A stretch of 57,171 nucleotides of DNA. Source: an uncultured Oscillospiraceae bacterium (lineage in GTDB: Bacteria; Bacillota; Clostridia; Oscillospirales; Oscillospiraceae). Shown here piece by piece: positions 25,113 to 35,158 of this stretch. Where the stretch lies: assembly GCA_934569045.1 (NCBI GenBank), contig CAKTJX010000012.1, positions 1-57,171 on the forward strand, given 5' to 3'. Both the position numbers and the translations under genes were made by a program. The first letter of the stretch is position 1. Every line of letters begins with the position of its first letter. Under the pieces are notes generated by a model that saw only the letters and a program-made list of their open reading frames with translations, was not told the DNA's origin and did not search any database.

Positions 25113-25795
25113 GACGCGCCTCCCAATCCCTGCCGCTGAATCACGGCGCAGTTCAGCGGCCATGCTGCCGTATAAGTGATGGTATCCTTTTTGTTGTTAA
25201 TATCATTATTAATGCTCTTTTGAATGCCGCAGCGCATTTGCAGCGTCAGGTGACAAAGGGCCGAGGTGCTGCTCTCCAGCTCGCAATCCGCGGTAAGCAG
25301 ATAGGTTCGCTCCCCATCCAGTAGATTTTTGTCGTCCAGCTGGAGCGTCAGAGTCACCTTCACCGGGTCCAAGCCATCCGCCTGGAACGTATAGGTGCTG
25401 GTCGGCACCTTGTCATCCTTGAACAGTTCCGACGTGCTGTTTCCCGCCATAACCTGGTTCAGGAGATCATCCACCAGCGCCACAATATCGTTACTGTTCC
25501 GCGCATCGGGACCTTTTTTTGTCTCCGTCGGATTGGTAGCGACAGAATTGTCCTGTGTAATCGTGATCTTATAGGGCGATTGGTCATTCACCAGTGCGTC
25601 CCGCAGGTAGATGGCGGCGGAGCTGCAGGTCTGGTAGGCCTGCTCGCTGTCCCGCCGGGCCCGCAGGGATTTGGCCGAGGTATTGGCGGCGGAAATAATG
25701 ACGGCGCTGACCATCATCGCCACCAGCATCAGCAGCATGGCCATCAGGAGTGTGGCCCCGCCGCGGCTTTTCAGTTTTCTTTGCAAGGCTCGCAT
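25109..25795 (-). CDS. PilX-like pilus assembly protein (228 aa)
   Basis: A short basic N-terminus (MRALQRKLKSRGG) leads into ATLLMAMLLMLVAMMVSAVI, the pattern of PilX/GspK-type proteins that lack the usual Glu-5. The C-terminal part has four cysteines (for example LLTADCELE, LCHLTLQMRC, LNCAVIQ) that could form disulfides outside the cell. Start ATG 25795 follows GAAAGGAGA, 22 bases after the giant pilin gene stops. In Gram-negative tip complexes a PilX/GspK-type subunit caps the minor pilins, which makes it a candidate link to the giant protein. Confidence 0.75.
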   Translation of the reverse strand: MRALQRKLKSRGGATLLMAMLLMLVAMMVSAVIISAANTSAKSLRARRDSEQAYQTCSSAAIYLRDALVNDQSPYKITITQDNSVATNPTETKKGPDARNSNDIVALVDDLLNQVMAGNSTSELFKDDKVPTSTYTFQADGLDPVKVTLTLQLDDKNLLDGERTYLLTADCELESSTSALCHLTLQMRCGIQKSINNDINNKKDTITYTAAWPLNCAVIQRQGLGGAS

Positions 25796-25817
25796 GGGGC
25801 CATCTCCTTTCGGGCGC

Positions 25818-28800
25818 TCAGTCCAGCGCCGGTTCTTCATCCTCTGACTGGGCATCTTCCTGGGTCTCATCGGTTCCGTCCGCTCCGGACTCGGGTTCGG
25901 ACTCGGGTTCGGACTCGGGTTCGGTCACGGGTTCGGCGCTCTCCTCAGCCGCGGAATCGCTCGCGGCTGAGGTGTCTGCCTCTGTCGTGTGTTCCCCGTC
26001 AGCTTCGTTCTCCGGGTCGCTGTCCGGCGCTGGGTCCTCATTGGAATCCGGCGCGCCGTTGGCAGCGTCCGCGTTCTCCCCGTCCGATTCCGGGGGAAGC
26101 ATATCGTCCCCCTCGGGGTCTTCCTCGTCAGACTGGACGGGATAGGGCACAAGGACGATCTTTTCTGTCTGCTTCAGCAGTTCCTCGATGGTGACTGGCT
26201 GATCTGCCCCATCAAGGGCCCAGCCTTCCGCGCCAGCCGGGGCAGCAGGCAGGGAGCCGTCACTCTGGATGGTCGTTTCTGTCTTTGTCCCATCGGCATC
26301 CCGCAGGGTCACCGAAATTTCCCACACCGCGGTCAGTGTGACCGTTTCGCCAGTCTTGGCGGGGGTGTACGTCCACTGCTCCCGGGCGGGATGCAGGCCG
26401 CCATCGGCGTCTTTCCATCCCCGGAACGTGATCGACTCCGTACCAGACCGTTCAGGCAGGGGGTAACTCTTCCCCTCGACAAGCACATCGGAATAGTTGC
26501 CTTCCCCACGGGGGTCCGCAAGGGTAAGGGTATAGGTCATCTTCCACTGCGCAGCCAGCGTCAGGGTCTCTCCCGCGTTTTGGGGGACATACGGTGTGCC
26601 GTCAGCGCAGAGCATGCCATCCGTATCCCGGGTGATCACCTTTAGGACCGGCACGCCCTCTGTCTGGACTTCCGCAATCCAGCCCGCGAAGGTGTAGCCG
26701 GGGCGGGTCCAGATGGAGGCAAGGGCATCCTCGGCGATGGTTTCGCCGTAGGTAACCGTCAGATCCGGCTTCTCGCCGCCGTAGCCTATGGAATCCGGGA
26801 AGTTGGCGTCGAATTTCAGGGTGAAGGGCATTCCTGCCGCCCTGGGCTCCACGTCCACATTTTCTGTCAGGGCTCCCGGCATCTCCCAGGACCAGTACAT
26901 TCCGGATGCCTCCGGGTTAGCAACGCCCGACTCCTGAAGCATCTGCCGCAAGAGGTCATTCAACGCCTCCGGGTCATCAAAGCCCTTGCTCTGGGCCGAC
27001 AGGTAGCGCACCAGGAGCACTCTGTCCGTCTCCGGTGTGTCCGTCTCCTGTTTCGGTTTCAGGAAGCGCACCGCGTTGGGGCGCTGGTAGCTCAGGTAGA
27101 AGGTGCCCTGTTTCTCCGTGGTTCCCGCGGCTCCCTCCGGGGTGTCTTCTGTCCGTCTGCCCAGGGTCAGCTCCAGAGTCCAGTTTGTCTCCGGCTCTGC
27201 CCCGTTCAGATCGGTAATCTTCAGTTTCCGGTAGCTGCCGCCATTGGGGGCAATCTGGGCTCCCGAAACCGTCAGAACATAGGCTTCATCCAGATAGAAC
27301 TCCGTGTCAGACGGCACTTCTGCCAGCTTTTCCTCCAGCTGCTTCCGTTCTTCCTCCGATTCTACCGCCTGAATGGCGGCCTCGATATCGTCCCTGGATA
27401 TCGGATTCAGCTCACGTGGCTTCTCCTCCCCGGTCATTTGCAGGCTTACCTTTTGGATGGGCAGCCGGTCCAGCGTGATATAGTCATTGCCGGACTGGTC
27501 CGCGGAAAGGTAGAGGTACAGCGGCACATCCTCCAGGGTAACCGGCTTGGGATCGTCCTCCGTCAGGGGCCCTGCCTCTGTGATCCGGTCCACCGGGGTA
27601 TGGGGGACGGAAAGCTGCCTGTAGTCGTCCGCGGAATACTCCCCGTTTCCAACGCCGTAGTCCTTTCCGTTGGCGATACCCAGGACCATGCCAGGCTTCA
27701 CTGTCAGGGTAAGCCGGGCGTTTGCCTCCGCGGGCTCTGTGGTCTGGGCATCATGGCGATACTGGACGGACAGGACCTGCTTCTCCGGGCTCACGGCTTT
27801 TGGGCCTGCCTTGCCGCCAGTGACGGTGAGCAGGTATCTGCCGGGGATCTTCGCATCCGCGGCTATGGTCCAGCTGGCGGCGGTGCTGGAAGCGGGCAGG
27901 GTCCAGGTGAGCTGGGAATCCTCCAATTCCAGAACCTCATCCTTGGTGTTCACCAGGGTGACTCCGACGGTGTGGGTGTCCTCCTCGTAAACCTGGACGC
28001 TGGATTCCTCCAGGCGGATTTCCAGATTGGCGGTGACGGTGATGGTCATGTCGGCCTGGTATTTTCCATCGATGGCCCGAACCACTATGGTGCCCGGGCG
28101 GCAGGCCTGGACGGTCACATTGGTCGCGTAAATTCCGGCGGACTGATAGAGATAGCTGCCGCCTTTGGATGTGACCTTGACCAGCGCGTCCTCCTTAATT
28201 TCCTTGCTTCCGTCCTCGGTCCAGTATTCAAACTCCAGATCGTCCGTGCTCTGGGACCCGGCGCCGGTCACGTTGACCTTCTTCAGCACGAAATCCTTCT
28301 GGGAGACGTAAACGGTCCTCTTCTGCTGATCTTCCCCGCCGCCGGATTCCGGTGCGTTCTCCGCCGGGGCTGCCGCCGGGTCGGCAGGTGCCTCCGCGTC
28401 CTCGGCACCCGCCTGGGCATCGGGCACGGCCTCGTCCTGGGTGTCCGGCTGGGGCGCGGGGGCTTCCGCCTCCTGAGCAGCCGCCTGGGAAACGGGCGCT
28501 TCGCTCTCCTGGGCAGGTGCCTCGGATTCGGTCTGTGCAAGCTCGCCGGTGTCCGCTTTTGCTTCCGGCTCCGCTGCGGCAACGCTGCCGCTCTCCGGCT
28601 GGGCCGCGGTCTTCGTCTCGCCGTCCGCGGCATTTTCAGCCGCCGTAGAGACCACCCGGTCTGCCAGCAGGTCAATCTCGCCGTCCGCGCTCTCCCAGTA
28701 CAATCCCAGGGTCGGCCAAGCGCCGTAGTGCACGGAAATGGTGCTGCCTGTGGTAATATCCTTCTGCGTCAGAATCGTGGGGAAGGGGTAATTCAGCTGC

Positions 28801-31800
28801 AAATTCCGCAGCACGCTGTCGGTGCCGGGATAGCTGTACTTGCCGGGCACCACAATCCCCGTCTCCGGGTCCGTGGTGGTTACCGTGCCGAAGTCGCCTC
28901 CCAGGTGGTCACCAAGCTCTTTTGCCATTTCCTCGTAGGTCAGATAGGGTTTTATGCTGTTGTTGATTTCAATTCGACGATACCAATAGTCGACAATGTT
29001 GTCAACATTCTGACCTTTCTCTTGTGCATAATATCTCATGTCTCCACGGTTCAGATTTATGCCCATGAAGTTCGTTTCATTGAGTGTCCCTTTGTAGTCG
29101 TCCGAACTCTGCACCGCGGTATCCAGCGCATAGCTGTTATGAATGACTACATAATCATAGCCCACGTCCACATTGGCAACATAGGTCTGCATATCACCGT
29201 TGGAGGCAATGGCCTGAATTCCCTTGATGGCCTTTGTTTTTTCGGGAAGCTGCACATAGCTATAGGAATTGGACACCGTCATAACCTTGCCGGAGGTAGC
29301 GCCAATGATCTGCTGCAATGTGCCGGTATTCCGCAGGACAATGCCGCCCACAATTCCGCCGATCCAGACTCTTGTTCCGCCATTACCACTGGTGAGCTTT
29401 GTTCCCGCCTTGATTTCGCCGCCGGCATAGCAGTTCGTAATCGTGCCCTTGCCAGCACCAACCAAGCCGCCCACACGGCAGTTCTGGTTTGCCTCATTAT
29501 ACGTCAAATCCAGTACAATGGTTGTAACCGCGCTGCATTTCGACAGATTCATGTTGGTAGCGCCCACCAGGCCGCCTACACATCCACCGCCCCAGCCGGG
29601 CTTTACTGTCCGCTGGTCGCGAATTGTATAGCCGGAGACGGTGCAGTTCTCAAACTGGCTTTCTCCATCGCCTCTGCTTCCGGCAAATCCCACCAGGCCG
29701 CCTACGCAGTACCATTCCACAACGCCTCTACTGTTGCTAATCACCTGTCCAGCGTCCTCGTTGTCCGCGTACAGCACGATATTGCTCATCTTTGCGCCGG
29801 ATGTAATACCAAACAGGCCGACACATTCCGCGCTGGATTCGATTTTAACGTTCTTGATGGTGTAGTCGCTGCCATCATAAGTCGAGGCAAAGGCAGCAAT
29901 TTCCGCTTTCGAGTCGCCAACCTCTGTCGCCTGGTCATACATGCTGCCGATGGGGGTGTAACCCGTGAAATTCTCCTTCACCGCGTCCAAATCGTGGCTT
30001 TGGTTCCAGTACAGGTCCACATACTTTCCGCTGACGGAGTTCGTATCGTTTCCCCACAGCAGGTAGGTATAGTTACTATTCCACTCGTCCTCGTATCGCC
30101 AATTCCAAGCGTCCCGATCATAATAGCTTGTTTTGCTCAGACTGACAATGCTGGAACTCGTATTTTCGTAATAGTAGTTCCAATTGATGAATTGCAGCTG
30201 CTGCACCGAACGGATTTCATAGGGATTTCCAGCCGTTCCGGGCTTGCTGTTTCCCGTGGATGTCTGGTTTGTTTCGTTGTCCAACTGGTAGCCGTCCAAG
30301 CTCATGGCATTGGCGAAGAAGGGGGACACGGAATAGGTATAGGTATTTCCTCCATAAGTCAGTAACCAGGTCGCGTTCTGCTTGCTGCCCTCCAAGTGCA
30401 GCCGATTGTCTCCTGTTCCAGTCGTATAGGCCACAAACTGATACTGAGAATGCAGAGCCTGGAGGGCATCCGCCACGGCCGTATTCTTTTCTCCAGGAGT
30501 ACAATGCAGCATATCCAGCTCCACATCTTCGATGCTGCCATTTTTTGTACCCGACTGGAAGAAATAGCCGTAGCCATAGCTTGTGATCACACCGCCGTCG
30601 TCATGGCGGCGGCACAGGGTGGAGTTCTGGATGGGCTCGCCCCGACTGGTACCCAGGTAGGACAGGTGGTAGCCCGCGTTGGGGCCGCCCTCCTCGTACT
30701 CCCAATAGAACACGCCGAGAATGCCGAAGTCCCGCTTTCGGGTGGCCCAGTTGCCGTAGTGCACCGGGCTGCCGTCGGCCTGGGTGACCACGGCGGGGTA
30801 CTCATAGGCCTTGGGATTGGAGTCCACATTGGTGGTTCTGTGGCTGTGGAGGGTATGGGCCGCGTCCACGGTCTGGCCCAGGGAATCCAGCTCCATCAGG
30901 CGCTCACTGTTGACCGCCTCTCCCACCGCGCTGTCTTTGTAATCGTTGTTGGAGTAAGTGAAGCTGTAGAGCACGCCGCTGTAGCTGTAAGTACCGTTGT
31001 CCAGGTAGTAGCACTCCGTGCAGCCGCCGGTGCCCCTGGGGGCGAAGCCGTACAGGCCCACGGTACCGGCGGCCTCCAGGGCGCAGCCGGCATAGCTCTG
31101 GCGCAGGCTGCCGCTGTTCTCTCCGGCAAAGCCCGCAATGGTTACGGTGCTCTCCTTGCTCGCCGTCACCTCGATGTGGCCGGAGGCATAGCAGCTCCGG
31201 ATCACGCCGGAGGACTGGTTCACCGCCACCAGACCGCCCACCGTGCCGGAGGCGTTGGTGAAGCGGAGACTGATGGTGGGGGTATCGGCGGTGGAATCCT
31301 CAATGGTGCCGCTGTTGAGACCCACCAGGCCGCCGATATAAGCGGCGCTGTGGCTGAAGGCGGCGGTCTGGGTCCGGTAGCCCGCCACGGCACAGTTGAC
31401 GATGGTGCCCCGGTTCTTTGCCGCCAGGGTGCCCTGGTACAGCCGGTCAGAGCTCAGGTTCAGCACCGTGCCGCTGGCAGTGGTTGTGGCATTTTTGTAG
31501 CGGATGGCGGAGCTGACACCGGTGGTGCCGCAGCCCGTCAGAACCACATTGCGAACCTGCCCCGCGGAGCCCACGCAGCCGAAGAGGCCCACGTTGAGGG
31601 TGACGGACTCGATGGGGGTATTGGTGATCTCCAGCCCCTGGCCGTCATACACCGCCCGGAAGGGGGCAGCGTCAGCGCCGATGGGGGCCATGGCGCTGGG
31701 GGCGGAAATATCGGCATAGCCATCCCAGTCATAGCTGCCCGCCCAGTTGATGGTCCGCTCCTGGAGGAAGGTATAGGTTCTGTCCGCCGTGTTGTCGAAC

Positions 31801-34541
31801 AGGCCGGGGAAATCCCTCGTCCCGGCGTTTTCGGTCGTATCGTAGGGGGCATAGAAGCCGCTGAGGGCCTTCAGATGCCGGGGGGTGCGCAGATACACCG
31901 TAGAGGGAGTCCCGGGCCGATCGTTTCCGGCGATTACGGTCTTGGCGAAGTAGGGATTGAACCAGAAGGGAACAATCTCGGGTTCCGGGCCGCTATAGGA
32001 TGCCGGTCTGCATCGAATTCCTACCTTATAGTAAAAGCTTCCATCCTCCCGCACAATATTATCCGCAATGAGCTTTCCGAATGCCGGGTCAGATGTACTG
32101 GTAACCGGGAGCAGATAATAGGTTCGGCCTCCCGAAGTGATTGTAACCAGCCTAGACGTGAAATCCCAGTCGGTAAAGGTTCTCGAAGTCTGCCCGCTGG
32201 CCGTCTGATAAATAACCTGGTACTGCCAGTTTTTGCCGGGGCGCTCTGTCATCAGGATGCCATAGCCGTCGCCCAGGATTTCCTTGCTGTTGTCCAGCTT
32301 CAGGCCGGAGCCATAAACACCGTATTTCCCGTCCGCGTACTTCTCAAAGTACACCCAGGTAAACTGGGACGGGGTATCCTCCCAGTCGCCGTAGTGGCTG
32401 AGGCCCGCGATTCTGGGATAGGGGTAGCTGTTCAGGCCCTGGTCCAGCAGATTGTAGGGGGTTGTGCTGCCGGTGACGATCTGGAAGCTGCTGCCGAGAT
32501 TCGCCAGAAAACCGGTGGAGGACAGGCTGTCTCCCGTCACCAGATCGGGGCTGCTGCCCCCGTCCGGGGCCACGTGGCACCAGACCACCTGCGCGCCGCT
32601 GTCGGAAGACACCGGGGCGGTGGAATAGACCTGGCGCACAGAGGCTGCGCTGTCGGAGGTCACGGTGGCGAAAATCACGCCGTCATCCGGCGCGGTATAG
32701 CTGGTAACACTGTAGCCCCTGGTCAGCGTGGTATTGGCCAGGGTGCCGGGGATAACGCCCGCCGCCGTTGCGGCAGTCTGATAGCCCGCCGTATAGAAGT
32801 CCTCCGCGATAACGGTGCCCACGGCTGCCGCCGCGGCCACGCCGCCGGTCTGGCCTCTGGAGCCCACCGCGCGGAGATAGCAGTCCGTATAGGATTTCTG
32901 GAACTGGAGCTTGCCCCAGACAATGCCCACCGCGCCGCCGGCGCCGTTGGAGGCGCCGCTGCCGGAGGAGGTCACATTGGTGGCGGCAGCGCAGCCCTCC
33001 ACCATCAGGGAAGCGCCATGGGCAACCGCGCCCACCAGGCCGCCGGCATAGCCGCCCTGAATGTAGCTGGGCACGCCGGCCGGGCTTGCGTAGGTCCTCG
33101 CGCCCAGGTTGGTCAGGTCAACGCGCACATTGCGCAGCGTGGTCTGGCCGGTGACCATGCCCGCCACCGCGCCGGCATAGCTGGCGGAGGGGGCTACACG
33201 GGTATTGGACAGGATCAGATTGCGAATCTCCGTGCCGGAGAAGGTGGCGAAGAGCCCCGCGTTGCCGGACTGGGCCACATACAGATTGTGAATGGAATAG
33301 ATCCGATCTGAAGTCTCATCCTTGCCGTCAACCTGCTGGAGATTGACATTGGTAATGGATTTGAAGGGATAGAAGCAGTCCGCCGTCTCCCCCTCTGCCT
33401 TGCGGTAATTCAGGTCATTGATCAGCAGGGCCTTGGTGATGTTCGCGTACACATGGGAGGTAGCGGAATCCAGATTTTGCAGGTGCCGCCGGTACTCGAT
33501 GCGGGCCGTGTCCTGCATCTTCAATATAAAATTCCCATCTTTGTCTTTCTCCTGCTCCTTGTAGGCAAAGAGGCCGTTGCTTTCATCATGGGCAATTTTG
33601 CTATCGTCCACATAATCACTGCTTGCCTCCGCACGGAACAAGATCTGGAAATTGTTGCCCGGTGTCAGCTCTGGGTACTGCTTGTAAAATTGCAGACGGC
33701 CCCCGTCCTCCGCCTCCAGGCTGTCCAGAACCATCTGCGTCTTATAGAGGTTGTCGCCCACTTTGGTCACGTTCAGAATCTGTCTTTCCGGCGTGACAGC
33801 ATTGGTTCCCAGGTCCTTGAAGGACACATAGAATTTCAGCTGCGGATAGTAGGTTATTCCGCTCTCTGTAACAGGGGTGCTGATGCAGTAGAAGGTCGCG
33901 GTGAGCTTCTCCTTGTTCTCAATGCTCACAGTGGGCATCAGCACATTGGTATTCTCCCGGTTGGTCAGATCGCCGCCGTAGTAGCCGGCCTTCGCGCCGC
34001 CGCGCAGGCGGTTTGCATAGGTCCGCAGACCGTTCCGGGACACCTCATCCGTGGGCAGCTCCTGGGCGCTGTAGAACACGGCGTAGATCTGGCCGGTCTT
34101 GCCATCGTACTCGATGATCCAGTTTTTGCCCCAGAGCTCCGCGCTCACAGCGGTATCGGGCAGCAGGAGTCCCGCGAAAGCCCCCTCCTCCGTCTTATCC
34201 ACAGAGCTCACCCAGTAGAAGACGCGGTCGTCGTTCTCCTGTAACTCCACGTCTGCCGGGAGGTCGGAAAGGGTAGCAATCTTTCGGGCGGGGTCATCCG
34301 GCTTCATGTTGTCAGCGTAGCCCGCGGCCCGGAGCTCCGCCATGCGGTTCTGGGCCGCGGCGTAGATGATCTCCGCCTTGGCGTCCAGCTCCTGCTGGCG
34401 CAGCTTGCGCTGCATGGATACCAGGTTCCCCACGACCACACTGAACAGAATGGCCAGGATCGCCACAACAATCAGGACCTCCACCAGGGTGAAGCCCTGC
34501 TTTCTTTTTTCAATTGGCAAGCATTTTTTTACCTGCTTCAT
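25818..34541 (-). CDS. Giant modular type IV prepilin-like adhesin (2907 aa)
   Basis: The N-terminus is a normal prepilin: a 16-residue basic leader ending KRKQG, then FTLVEVLIVVAILAILFSVV with Glu-5, and a pilin-like helix to about residue 70. GLUG-like repeats (for example YAGGLVGAVAHGASL and IGGLVGLNSGTIEDS) occur at roughly 435-615, 980-1180 and 1560-1760, suggesting beta-helix blocks. About 1957-2074 is a Glu/Ala/Pro-rich linker, 2080-2310 looks Ig-like, 2550-2755 holds InlB-type repeats (WTRPGYTFAGW, ITFRGWKDADGG), and the last 110 residues are very acidic with ESEPESEPES repeats. No sortase motif is seen. Ordinary pilins have 100-250 residues. Start ATG follows GGAGG. Inferred to be a pilus-tip adhesin. 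Confidence 0.88.
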   Translation of the reverse strand: MKQVKKCLPIEKRKQGFTLVEVLIVVAILAILFSVVVGNLVSMQRKLRQQELDAKAEIIYAAAQNRMAELRAAGYADNMKPDDPARKIATLSDLPADVELQENDDRVFYWVSSVDKTEEGAFAGLLLPDTAVSAELWGKNWIIEYDGKTGQIYAVFYSAQELPTDEVSRNGLRTYANRLRGGAKAGYYGGDLTNRENTNVLMPTVSIENKEKLTATFYCISTPVTESGITYYPQLKFYVSFKDLGTNAVTPERQILNVTKVGDNLYKTQMVLDSLEAEDGGRLQFYKQYPELTPGNNFQILFRAEASSDYVDDSKIAHDESNGLFAYKEQEKDKDGNFILKMQDTARIEYRRHLQNLDSATSHVYANITKALLINDLNYRKAEGETADCFYPFKSITNVNLQQVDGKDETSDRIYSIHNLYVAQSGNAGLFATFSGTEIRNLILSNTRVAPSASYAGAVAGMVTGQTTLRNVRVDLTNLGARTYASPAGVPSYIQGGYAGGLVGAVAHGASLMVEGCAAATNVTSSGSGASNGAGGAVGIVWGKLQFQKSYTDCYLRAVGSRGQTGGVAAAAAVGTVIAEDFYTAGYQTAATAAGVIPGTLANTTLTRGYSVTSYTAPDDGVIFATVTSDSAASVRQVYSTAPVSSDSGAQVVWCHVAPDGGSSPDLVTGDSLSSTGFLANLGSSFQIVTGSTTPYNLLDQGLNSYPYPRIAGLSHYGDWEDTPSQFTWVYFEKYADGKYGVYGSGLKLDNSKEILGDGYGILMTERPGKNWQYQVIYQTASGQTSRTFTDWDFTSRLVTITSGGRTYYLLPVTSTSDPAFGKLIADNIVREDGSFYYKVGIRCRPASYSGPEPEIVPFWFNPYFAKTVIAGNDRPGTPSTVYLRTPRHLKALSGFYAPYDTTENAGTRDFPGLFDNTADRTYTFLQERTINWAGSYDWDGYADISAPSAMAPIGADAAPFRAVYDGQGLEITNTPIESVTLNVGLFGCVGSAGQVRNVVLTGCGTTGVSSAIRYKNATTTASGTVLNLSSDRLYQGTLAAKNRGTIVNCAVAGYRTQTAAFSHSAAYIGGLVGLNSGTIEDSTADTPTISLRFTNASGTVGGLVAVNQSSGVIRSCYASGHIEVTASKESTVTIAGFAGENSGSLRQSYAGCALEAAGTVGLYGFAPRGTGGCTECYYLDNGTYSYSGVLYSFTYSNNDYKDSAVGEAVNSERLMELDSLGQTVDAAHTLHSHRTTNVDSNPKAYEYPAVVTQADGSPVHYGNWATRKRDFGILGVFYWEYEEGGPNAGYHLSYLGTSRGEPIQNSTLCRRHDDGGVITSYGYGYFFQSGTKNGSIEDVELDMLHCTPGEKNTAVADALQALHSQYQFVAYTTGTGDNRLHLEGSKQNATWLLTYGGNTYTYSVSPFFANAMSLDGYQLDNETNQTSTGNSKPGTAGNPYEIRSVQQLQFINWNYYYENTSSSIVSLSKTSYYDRDAWNWRYEDEWNSNYTYLLWGNDTNSVSGKYVDLYWNQSHDLDAVKENFTGYTPIGSMYDQATEVGDSKAEIAAFASTYDGSDYTIKNVKIESSAECVGLFGITSGAKMSNIVLYADNEDAGQVISNSRGVVEWYCVGGLVGFAGSRGDGESQFENCTVSGYTIRDQRTVKPGWGGGCVGGLVGATNMNLSKCSAVTTIVLDLTYNEANQNCRVGGLVGAGKGTITNCYAGGEIKAGTKLTSGNGGTRVWIGGIVGGIVLRNTGTLQQIIGATSGKVMTVSNSYSYVQLPEKTKAIKGIQAIASNGDMQTYVANVDVGYDYVVIHNSYALDTAVQSSDDYKGTLNETNFMGINLNRGDMRYYAQEKGQNVDNIVDYWYRRIEINNSIKPYLTYEEMAKELGDHLGGDFGTVTTTDPETGIVVPGKYSYPGTDSVLRNLQLNYPFPTILTQKDITTGSTISVHYGAWPTLGLYWESADGEIDLLADRVVSTAAENAADGETKTAAQPESGSVAAAEPEAKADTGELAQTESEAPAQESEAPVSQAAAQEAEAPAPQPDTQDEAVPDAQAGAEDAEAPADPAAAPAENAPESGGGEDQQKRTVYVSQKDFVLKKVNVTGAGSQSTDDLEFEYWTEDGSKEIKEDALVKVTSKGGSYLYQSAGIYATNVTVQACRPGTIVVRAIDGKYQADMTITVTANLEIRLEESSVQVYEEDTHTVGVTLVNTKDEVLELEDSQLTWTLPASSTAASWTIAADAKIPGRYLLTVTGGKAGPKAVSPEKQVLSVQYRHDAQTTEPAEANARLTLTVKPGMVLGIANGKDYGVGNGEYSADDYRQLSVPHTPVDRITEAGPLTEDDPKPVTLEDVPLYLYLSADQSGNDYITLDRLPIQKVSLQMTGEEKPRELNPISRDDIEAAIQAVESEEERKQLEEKLAEVPSDTEFYLDEAYVLTVSGAQIAPNGGSYRKLKITDLNGAEPETNWTLELTLGRRTEDTPEGAAGTTEKQGTFYLSYQRPNAVRFLKPKQETDTPETDRVLLVRYLSAQSKGFDDPEALNDLLRQMLQESGVANPEASGMYWSWEMPGALTENVDVEPRAAGMPFTLKFDANFPDSIGYGGEKPDLTVTYGETIAEDALASIWTRPGYTFAGWIAEVQTEGVPVLKVITRDTDGMLCADGTPYVPQNAGETLTLAAQWKMTYTLTLADPRGEGNYSDVLVEGKSYPLPERSGTESITFRGWKDADGGLHPAREQWTYTPAKTGETVTLTAVWEISVTLRDADGTKTETTIQSDGSLPAAPAGAEGWALDGADQPVTIEELLKQTEKIVLVPYPVQSDEEDPEGDDMLPPESDGENADAANGAPDSNEDPAPDSDPENEADGEHTTEADTSAASDSAAEESAEPVTEPESEPESEPESGADGTDETQEDAQSEDEEPALD
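25887..25934 (-). repeat. 12-bp tandem repeat in the giant pilin gene tail
   Basis: GGACTCGGGTTC is repeated three times exactly (25887-25922), with a fourth, imperfect copy GGTCACGGGTTC. Each unit adds four residues (ESEP) to the acidic tail and keeps frame, so copy number can vary without breaking the gene. Confidence 0.85.
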
Positions 34542-34564
34542 GATCGTTTCCTCCAAGGGGTGAA

Positions 34565-35158
34565 TTAGTTCTGCGCCACCCGCTCGTAGTAGGTGATGAC
34601 CAGGGAGACGGAGATGGGCAAATCCTCATCGTCCTCGTCCACCTGATCCCAGAAGATGATCTCATTGGTTCTCAAGCCGGTGTTTGTCTGGATGGTCAGA
34701 TCCGAAATGCAGTTCACATTCTCGCTGTCGTGGAGCTGATTGAGAATGGCTCTGGCCTGGGCGTAGGTCTTGGTGCGGAAGGTCAGATTCACCGGGCGGC
34801 GAATCAGGTACTCCACATCCATGGGGCTGGTGCCGGTAAAGTTCAGGGTGTAATCCGAGGACTTGTCCAGAATCTGGTGCAGCTCCTTCATCAGCACCAC
34901 GGAATTGTCGTAGACCGGGATGGGGGTGGGGTCGCCTGCTTCAAAAAGGGCCTCCAGCTCCGCCTCCATCTGCTTTTTCTTCTGCACCAGGGTGGTATTT
35001 ACCAGGATTTCGTCCTGCTCCTGGGCGGTCAGCTGCTGGAAATTCTCAATATTATTGTTGATGGGCTCCAGGATGAGCTTGAAATAGCCGATGCCGATAA
35101 TCAGCACCGCGAGAATCACAAGCAGTACCTTTTCCCGGGTTGTAAACGCTCTGTTCAT
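34565..35158 (-). CDS. pilO: Pilus assembly protein PilO
   Basis: 197 residues. A single N-terminal membrane helix (VLLVILAVLIIGIGYFKLIL) is followed by a coiled-coil segment and a ferredoxin-like domain with VNLTFRTKTYAQARAILNQL. Size, topology and position after pilM-pilN identify PilO, which forms the PilMNO alignment complex. It overlaps pilN as ATGA and precedes the giant pilin gene by 23 bases. Confidence 0.82.
   Translation of the reverse strand: MNRAFTTREKVLLVILAVLIIGIGYFKLILEPINNNIENFQQLTAQEQDEILVNTTLVQKKKQMEAELEALFEAGDPTPIPVYDNSVVLMKELHQILDKSSDYTLNFTGTSPMDVEYLIRRPVNLTFRTKTYAQARAILNQLHDSENVNCISDLTIQTNTGLRTNEIIFWDQVDEDDEDLPISVSLVITYYERVAQN

Noticed and set aside
27438..33311. Two long rightward open frames (over 970 codons each) opposite the giant pilin gene
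   Set aside because: They mirror the high-GC codon pattern of the leftward gene, have no ribosome binding sites or recognisable domains, and are low-complexity His/Gly/Val-rich translations.
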